Source of the DNA: CAVLDP01 sp963661945
GTDB lineage: Bacteria > Bacillota > Clostridia > Lachnospirales > Lachnospiraceae
NCBI GenBank assembly: GCA_963661945.1
Contig: CAVLDP010000036.1
Span: 1 to 9,386, forward strand
Length of the DNA stretch: 9,386 nt
Direction of reading: 5' to 3'
The position numbers and the translations under genes are program-made. Positions 5,141 through 9,386 of this stretch are shown one piece after another. The notes under the pieces are model-generated. The model was not told the DNA's origin, did no database searches, and saw only the letters and a program-made list of their open reading frames with translations. Position 1 is the stretch's first letter; every line of letters starts with the position of its first letter.

Positions 5141-7444
5141 ACTATTTTCTCTCCTTTGCTCTATATGTTTTGCCTTGAAGAATCGTAATCTTAATGCGTT
5201 ACTTACAACGAATACGGAACTAAAACTCATCGCCAGCGCTCCCAGCATTGGATTCATTTTCAGAGAAAATGCTGTATAGAACACGCCCGCTGCGACCGGT
5301 ATTCCTATGATATTGTAAATGAATGCCCAGAAAAGGTTCTGCTTGATATTACGAATAACTGCCTTACTTAGCTGAATAGCTGTAGATACATCTAGAAGAT
5401 CACTCTTCATCAGAACAAAATCTGCTGACTCTATTGCAATATCGGTTCCTGCTCCGATTGCGATACCTATATCTGCTCTCGCAAGTGCCGGAGCGTCATT
5501 GATACCATCTCCGACCATTGCAACCTTCTTGCCGCTTTCCTGCAGGCGCCGGATCTCCTTTTCCTTGTCCTGTGGAAATACTTCTGCGACAACGCGGCTC
5601 AGGCCAACCTCTTCCTGTACAGCTCTTGCGGTCTTCTCATTGTCACCGGTTAGCATGACAACTTCGATTCCCATATCCGTAAGTTCTTCTATCGCTTGCC
5701 TGCTGGTTGCTTTTACAATATCTGCAACTGCTATAATTCCGAGGAGTTCTCCCTCCATCGCAAAGTAGAGTGGCGTTTTGCCAGCTGTTGCAAGTGTATC
5801 TCCTTCTGCAAATAAGGAATTACTGCTAATCTGATTTGCATCCATCATTCTACGGTTTCCAGCAAGACATTTCTGCCCTTCGATGATACCGGATAAGCCA
5901 AGCCCCGGAAGCTGCGTAAACTGATCCACTTCTAGAAGTGTAAGATTTCGCTCCTTAGCACTCTCCACGATAGCATCTGCCAGCGGATGTTCCGATAGCT
6001 TCTCTATAGAATATGCGATCTGAAGCAGTTTCTCTTCTATGATTCCGTCTACCGTCACAATATCTGTAACGACCGGCTTTCCCTGTGTAATCGTACCTGT
6101 TTTATCAAGTACAACCGTATCAATCTTATGCGCTAGCTCGAGTGCTTCTGCTGACTTAATCAGGATTCCACTACTTGCACCGCGGCCGGTCCCAACCATA
6201 ATCGCCGTTGGTGTCGCAAGCCCAAGAGCACAAGGACACGAAATCACAAGTACTGAAATTCCAATCGATAAAGCAAATTCAAAGCTGTATCCTGCGATCA
6301 ACCATGCAATTGTTGCAATAATCGCAATTGTAATAACAGTAGGCACAAATACACCGCTGACTTTATCTGCCAGTTTTGCAATCGGAGCCTTCGAACTTGT
6401 CGCATCATCCACCAGGCGAATAATCTGCGCAAGTGTAGTATTATCTCCAACCTTTGTTGCTGTAATCTTCAGATAACCGGATTTATTAACAGTTGCACCA
6501 ATGACGGAATCTCCGACCTGCTTCTCGACAGGAATGCTCTCACCAGTAAGGGCTGATTCATCAATGGTCGAAAACCCTTCAATCACTACACCATCTACAG
6601 GAACAGACTCTCCTGCCTTGATGATGACACAGTCCCCTTCCTTCACTTCCTCTACCGGAATCTCTATCTCTCTTCCATCTCGCTCTACCCTCGCAGTCTT
6701 CGGTGCAAGGTTCATAAGCTTCTTGATGGCGTCGGATGTCTTACCTTTGGCTCTCGCCTCCAAGGTCTTGCCAAGTGTTATGAGTGTCAGAATGGTTCCG
6801 GCCGACTCAAAATACAGATCCATCATGTATTTGTCAACCATTTCCATATCCATATGTCCCTGGCCGTATGCAATCTTGTAAATTGCATAAATTCCATATA
6901 CAATCGCCGCACCTGAACCAATTGCGATCAAGGAATCCATATTTGGAGACCGCTGAAGGAGGGTCTTGAATCCCACCTTAAAATAGTTCCGGTTAATCAT
7001 TACGATTGGAATCAGTAGCAGAAATTGTGTAAATGCATAGATCATCGCATTTTCCATGCCAAGCAATCCTGCCGGAAGCGGCCAGCCAAACATATGGCCC
7101 ATTGAGATATAGAAAAGCGGAATCGTAAAAATCAGTGAGCTGATCAGCTGCTTCTTCTTGGACTGGTACTGTTTCTGCTCCAGGCTCATCTCTTCTTTGG
7201 AAGAATCACTCTGCGTTACACGCATCTCTTTCGAATGTGGCTCCGCTCCATACCCAGCTTTTTCCACAGCTTCTATAATTGCCTGGGTATTTATGACCGA
7301 CTCATCAAAAGATGCCACCATACTGTTTTTTAGTAGATTTACCGATACTTCCTGCATGCCCGGCAACTGATTCACTGCTTTCTCTACTCGAGCGGAGCAC
7401 GCAGAACAGGTCATTCCCGTTATGTCAAATGACTCTTTCTTCAT
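4931..7444 (-). CDS. copA: Copper-exporting P1B-type ATPase CopA with N- and C-terminal HMA domains
   Basis: 837 residues. An N-terminal HMA domain with GMTCSAC (Cys13, Cys16) is followed by the membrane helices and the actuator motif TGE (300-302). The transmembrane metal site CPC is at 403-405. The phosphorylation loop DKTG has Asp447, followed by the P1B-specific His-Pro at 486-487 and the hinge GDGIND at 645-650. YN (710-711) and MSFSS (739-743) in the last helices complete the Cu(I) signature of P1B-1 pumps, which export cytosolic Cu+ using ATP. After the usual CopA end (about 757) comes a linker and then a second complete HMA domain with ACMHC (Cys780, Cys783), closely like free CopZ. 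The ATG at 7444 has only a weak GAGAG at normal distance. The gene lies 66 nt downstream of a sensor kinase gene in the same direction. No CopY or CsoR gene and no terminator are visible nearby. Confidence 0.96.
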   Translation of the reverse strand: MKKESFDITGMTCSACSARVEKAVNQLPGMQEVSVNLLKNSMVASFDESVINTQAIIEAVEKAGYGAEPHSKEMRVTQSDSSKEEMSLEQKQYQSKKKQLISSLIFTIPLFYISMGHMFGWPLPAGLLGMENAMIYAFTQFLLLIPIVMINRNYFKVGFKTLLQRSPNMDSLIAIGSGAAIVYGIYAIYKIAYGQGHMDMEMVDKYMMDLYFESAGTILTLITLGKTLEARAKGKTSDAIKKLMNLAPKTARVERDGREIEIPVEEVKEGDCVIIKAGESVPVDGVVIEGFSTIDESALTGESIPVEKQVGDSVIGATVNKSGYLKITATKVGDNTTLAQIIRLVDDATSSKAPIAKLADKVSGVFVPTVITIAIIATIAWLIAGYSFEFALSIGISVLVISCPCALGLATPTAIMVGTGRGASSGILIKSAEALELAHKIDTVVLDKTGTITQGKPVVTDIVTVDGIIEEKLLQIAYSIEKLSEHPLADAIVESAKERNLTLLEVDQFTQLPGLGLSGIIEGQKCLAGNRRMMDANQISSNSLFAEGDTLATAGKTPLYFAMEGELLGIIAVADIVKATSRQAIEELTDMGIEVVMLTGDNEKTARAVQEEVGLSRVVAEVFPQDKEKEIRRLQESGKKVAMVGDGINDAPALARADIGIAIGAGTDIAIESADFVLMKSDLLDVSTAIQLSKAVIRNIKQNLFWAFIYNIIGIPVAAGVFYTAFSLKMNPMLGALAMSFSSVFVVSNALRLRFFKAKHIEQRRENSMERTINIEGMACMHCVAHVTEALEKVEGVTKVEVILEEKKAHVEIGSTTSDEALRAAVEEAGYEVVSIN
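5138..5157 (-). promoter_or_regulatory. Strong internal ribosome binding site in the copA linker
   Basis: The minus-strand sequence AAAGGAGAG (5157-5149) lies 10 nt, counted from GGAG, before the ATG at 5140-5138. It encodes part of the low-information linker QRRENS between the ATPase core and the C-terminal HMA domain. It matches the anti-Shine-Dalgarno better than the site in front of copA itself. Confidence 0.5.
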
Positions 7445-7451
7445 AATGCAT
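7425..7451 (-). other. Eight-codon out-of-frame ORF overlapping the copA start
   Basis: ATG at 7451-7449 lies 7 nt upstream of the copA ATG in another frame, encodes MHYEERVI and stops at TGA 7427-7425, 18 nt inside copA. The AAGGAA at 7465-7460 is spaced 8 nt from this ATG but 15 nt from the copA ATG, so ribosomes might load here first. It could modulate copA translation or be accidental. Confidence 0.25.
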
Positions 7452-7472
7452 TCTCTCTTTTCCTTCTGTTTC

Positions 7473-7492
7473 GGATACCTGCTATGGTATCC
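7473..7492. repeat. Perfect 7-bp inverted repeat in the copA leader region
   Basis: GGATACC and GGTATCC are separated by 6 nt, between the sensor kinase stop codon and copA. Neither strand has a T-run after it, so it is not a standard terminator. As a dyad with an ATACC...GGTAT core it could be a repressor operator, and CsoR-type copper operators have a broadly similar look. It could also be an mRNA hairpin between two cotranscribed genes. No regulator gene is in view to support a choice. Confidence 0.5.
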
Positions 7493-7510
7493 TGCGAATA
7501 AAATCTAGTA

Positions 7511-9100
7511 CTATTTTACAAGCCGTGCTATCGTCTTCATTACCTTCTTTACATCCAGTGGTTTTGCGATATGCTTATTCATGCCGGCAGTAAGTGCTGC
7601 CGCCCTATCCTCTACAAAAGCATTGGCTGTCATTGCGATGATTGGAATCGTCTTAGCATTAGGCTTTCCTGATTCTCGAATATTCCTTGTTGCTTCGTAG
7701 CCATCCATGACCGGCATCATAACATCCATGAGAATAATGTCGAAATCGTCCTCTGAGGAATGCTCGAAGATATCAAGAGCCTCTCTGCCATTCCGGGCCT
7801 CAGTAACAAAAGCACCTTCTTCCTCCAAGAGGAATTTGGCAATCTCCATATTGAGTTCATTATCCTCAACAAGAAGAATCTTCACTCCCTTGATAGAGGC
7901 TGGTCTTGCATCAGACTCCGCCTCGTCGGAGTGATTTGCAGATTTATCAATCTCAAATGGAAGAATTACATCAAATGTGGTTCCCTCACCCTTGACGCTT
8001 TCCACCGTAATGGTTCCGCCCATCTTCTCCACCAGGCTCTTTGCTATCGACATCCCAAGTCCTGTCCCTGCATATTTCGTTCTGGCAGATGTGTTTTCTT
8101 GTGTAAATGGTTCAAATATATGCTCTAAGAATTCCGAATCCATACCGAGTCCAGTATCACGGCACTTAAATTCGAAATTCACCGTATCCTGGTCACCTCC
8201 GAATGTTCTGCAATTGATGTAGATCTTGCCATGATCCTTGTTGTACTTGATAGCATTTCCAATGATATTCATCAGGATGCGCTTATAATGAAGCGGACTT
8301 CCAATAACTCTGTGTATCTTAGCACTGCAATCTTCCTGAACAATCTCTATATCTCTGTCTTCCGCCTGCTTACTTACTGCGTAATATACCTCTCTGCTTG
8401 TGCTAATTAAATCAAACGGAACATGTTCAATCTGAACCTCTCCGGACTCGAGCTTACTCATATCCAGGACTTCATTTATCAAATCCAGAAGTATTCCAGA
8501 GGCATCTCTAATCTTCCTCCTGCAATCTGCCTGCCTTTCAATGTCATCCGGTACTTTATCCGCAATATCGAGCATTCCCATGATGCCGTTAATTGGTGTT
8601 CGAATATCATGGGACATTCGAAGCAGAAATTCTGTCTTTGCTGCATTGGCAGCTTCCGCTGCTTTTTTTGCTTCTTCCAAGCTCTGTTCTACCAGAACTT
8701 CTTCATGAATATCGCGGAACAAACCATAGTAGTGCTTCGGCATCCCATTCTCATACCTGGTCAAACTTCCATCCGCTGCGAACCAACGATAGCTACCATT
8801 TTTCATCAGAAGACGATACTTAACGCTGTATTTTGTTTTTCCGGTATGATCATCAACAGCTGCCCAATAAGCATTAAGGACTCTTTCCTTGTCCGATGGA
8901 TGCAGAAGGTCTGACCATGATTCAAGTTCGTCAGGAAAATCTTCCTTACCCTCATACCCCAGCATTTTTCTAAACAAATCGCTCCAAATGCAGGAAGTCA
9001 TATTTCCCTTCTGATCAAATATCATCTCCCAGCGTGCTGCATCCAGAGAAAAATAAATAGAGTCAAACGCCTCCTCCATTTCAGTATTTCTTGATTCCAT
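7511..9100 (-). CDS. Soluble hybrid sensor histidine kinase (PAS - HisKA - HATPase - receiver)
   Basis: 529 residues with no membrane helix, so a cytoplasmic sensor. A PAS fold (about 25-132) has the typical LLHPSD, NGSYRWF and FRDI segments. A short coiled linker leads to the H-box MSHDIRTPINGIM with the phospho-acceptor His164. The ATPase domain shows an N-box (NIIGNAIKYN, 278-287), G1 (DTGLGM, 315-320), an F-box (FEPFTQ) and G2 (GTGLGMSI, 345-352). A C-terminal receiver carries the acidic pair Glu412/Asp413, phospho-acceptor Asp459 in LMDVMMPVMDG, Thr491 and Lys513, so it looks catalytically complete. As a hybrid kinase it needs an HPt protein and an output regulator, neither of which is here. 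The signal is unknown. The ATG at 9100 has AAAGGA about 6 nt upstream. Position upstream of copA allows cotranscription, but a link to copper sensing is only inference. Confidence 0.93.
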   Translation of the reverse strand: MESRNTEMEEAFDSIYFSLDAARWEMIFDQKGNMTSCIWSDLFRKMLGYEGKEDFPDELESWSDLLHPSDKERVLNAYWAAVDDHTGKTKYSVKYRLLMKNGSYRWFAADGSLTRYENGMPKHYYGLFRDIHEEVLVEQSLEEAKKAAEAANAAKTEFLLRMSHDIRTPINGIMGMLDIADKVPDDIERQADCRRKIRDASGILLDLINEVLDMSKLESGEVQIEHVPFDLISTSREVYYAVSKQAEDRDIEIVQEDCSAKIHRVIGSPLHYKRILMNIIGNAIKYNKDHGKIYINCRTFGGDQDTVNFEFKCRDTGLGMDSEFLEHIFEPFTQENTSARTKYAGTGLGMSIAKSLVEKMGGTITVESVKGEGTTFDVILPFEIDKSANHSDEAESDARPASIKGVKILLVEDNELNMEIAKFLLEEEGAFVTEARNGREALDIFEHSSEDDFDIILMDVMMPVMDGYEATRNIRESGKPNAKTIPIIAMTANAFVEDRAAALTAGMNKHIAKPLDVKKVMKTIARLVK

Positions 9101-9123
9101 TGTATATCCTTTCAGTAGCCAAT

Positions 9124-9145
9124 CGGTTTCACAAGATCAAAACCG
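9124..9145. repeat. Inverted repeat in the sensor kinase 5' leader
   Basis: CGGTTT (9124-9129) and AAACCG (9140-9145) form a 6-bp dyad with a 10-nt spacer, just downstream of the predicted kinase transcription start. It could be an operator or a weak leader hairpin. It is short enough to arise by chance. Confidence 0.3.
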
Positions 9146-9158
9146 CACCAATGTACAT

Positions 9159-9187
9159 ATTATACTATCTACTAAAATTATTTACAA
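9159..9187 (-). promoter_or_regulatory. Promoter of the hybrid sensor kinase (and possibly copA)
   Basis: On the minus strand, TTGTAA (9182-9187) and a perfect TATAAT (9159-9164) are separated by exactly 17 nt. Transcription would begin near 9152, giving a leader of about 50 nt before the ATG at 9100. I see no equally good promoter between the kinase and copA, so this promoter may serve both. Confidence 0.7.
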
Positions 9188-9203
9188 AAAATGCACGCTA
9201 TAA

Positions 9204-9232
9204 TTAACAAAAGCAAAAACTGATGTTATATT
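9204..9232 (+). promoter_or_regulatory. Promoter-like sequence on the plus strand, divergent from the kinase promoter
   Basis: TTAACA (9204-9209) and TATATT (9227-9232) are separated by 17 nt, each one base off consensus. It is back to back with the kinase promoter and points out of the window. The region is AT-rich, so chance matches are likely. A Shine-Dalgarno-like AAGGTGA and an open frame downstream give modest support. Confidence 0.4.
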
Positions 9233-9293
9233 TTAATGAGGAAAAGGAGAACAAACTTCACGATTTTTGAAAATCTTAAAGAAGGTGATTACA

Positions 9294-9386
9294 ATGTTGT
9301 ATCATTACTTTCAAAATATTTTGTTTTCTCTTCTGTCAGCAAAAAAAGTGGTAATGACATCTCTATCATTACCACTTAAATACATG
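9294..9386 (+). CDS. Possible small or partial ORF running off the right edge
   Basis: ATG at 9294 follows AAGGTGA (9282-9288) by 5 nt and the frame is open for 31 codons to the window end, starting MLYHYFQNILFSLLSAKK with a hydrophobic bias. The plus-strand promoter-like sequence at 9204-9232 would give it a leader of about 55 nt. Against it, the frame runs through a strong minus-strand terminator at 9341-9377, which suggests non-coding DNA. A competing frame from ATG 9236 to TAA 9379 (47 aa, starting MRKRRTNFTIFENLKEG) is also open but has no ribosome binding site. I recognise neither. Confidence 0.22.
   Translation, partial: MLYHYFQNILFSLLSAKKVVMTSLSLPLKYM
9341..9377 (-). terminator. Strong Rho-independent terminator of a minus-strand gene beyond the right edge
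   Basis: AAGTGGTAATGA (9346-9357) pairs perfectly over 12 bp with TCATTACCACTT (9366-9377) around an 8-nt loop. On the minus strand a run of seven T (9347-9341, the first two shared with the stem) follows. No gene inside the window ends here, so it most likely terminates a leftward gene whose stop codon lies just outside the window. Confidence 0.8.

Noticed and set aside
5499..6881. Plus-strand open frames opposite copA (5499-5768, 6039-6476, 6501-6881)
   Set aside because: They are complementary-strand shadows of a fully motif-supported CopA. Their Ser/Thr/Ile-rich composition is typical of antisense frames and they lack start signals.
7473..7492. Terminator between the kinase and copA
   Set aside because: The stem is only 7 bp with low GC and has no T-run on either strand.
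8423..8914. 163-codon plus-strand frame opposite the sensor kinase
   Set aside because: The minus strand here encodes the PAS and HisKA domains with all expected motifs. The plus frame has no recognisable domain or ribosome binding site.
1..9386. Insertion sequence, prophage or defence system
   Set aside because: No transposase, integrase, phage, restriction or toxin-antitoxin gene is recognisable. The window is mostly ordinary chromosomal genes.

Overview
The window looks like a chromosomal segment of a Gram-positive anaerobe, most likely class Clostridia and probably Lachnospiraceae. The base composition is moderate and the -10/-35 promoters and Rho-independent terminators are Firmicutes-like. 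Family-level features agree: a MATE transporter, a hybrid histidine kinase, and a CopA with an extra C-terminal metal-binding domain. This placement is inferred from protein style, not from a database search. All large genes lie on the minus strand, so transcription runs right to left.

Left part (1-1960): the 5' portion of a tRNA-Lys(CTT) gene with its own near-consensus promoter is cut by the window edge. It is followed (upstream in the minus direction) by the terminator of a 564-codon gene. That gene encodes an unrecognised membrane-anchored protein with two transmembrane helices, a long coiled coil, a Met/Gln/Pro repeat block, an acidic segment and Pro-Glu tracts. A duplicated C-terminal motif, DTSDPN(K/R)xxSxEEIxA(L/M)F, resembles the N-terminal LSQ(E/D)EIDALL motif of the flagellar switch proteins FliM/FliY.

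Middle part (1980-4620): a two-gene operon encodes a MATE-family exporter followed, after 3 nt, by an MFS transporter. A plausible promoter precedes it and a hairpin-plus-T-run terminator closes it. Between this operon and copA lies the only substantial plus-strand coding signal, a roughly 93-codon open frame with no credible start, probably the 3' remnant of a lost gene.

Right part (4931-9386): a P1B-1 copper-exporting ATPase (CopA) carries heavy-metal-associated (HMA) domains at both ends. The C-terminal HMA begins at an internal ATG with a strong Shine-Dalgarno sequence and would make a 69-residue CopZ-like chaperone if initiated separately. Upstream of copA, in the same direction, is a soluble PAS / histidine-kinase / receiver hybrid sensor kinase with a very good promoter. 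The 66-nt gap between them holds a perfect 7-bp inverted repeat and a short out-of-frame ATG ORF overlapping the copA start. At the right edge a strong minus-strand terminator marks the end of a gene beyond the window. A plus-strand promoter-like sequence and short open frames of uncertain meaning lie beside it.

Most of the window is ordinary chromosomal content. The points worth a second look are the possible internally initiated CopZ from copA, the duplicated FliM-like motif on the low-complexity membrane protein, and the orphan gene remnant.
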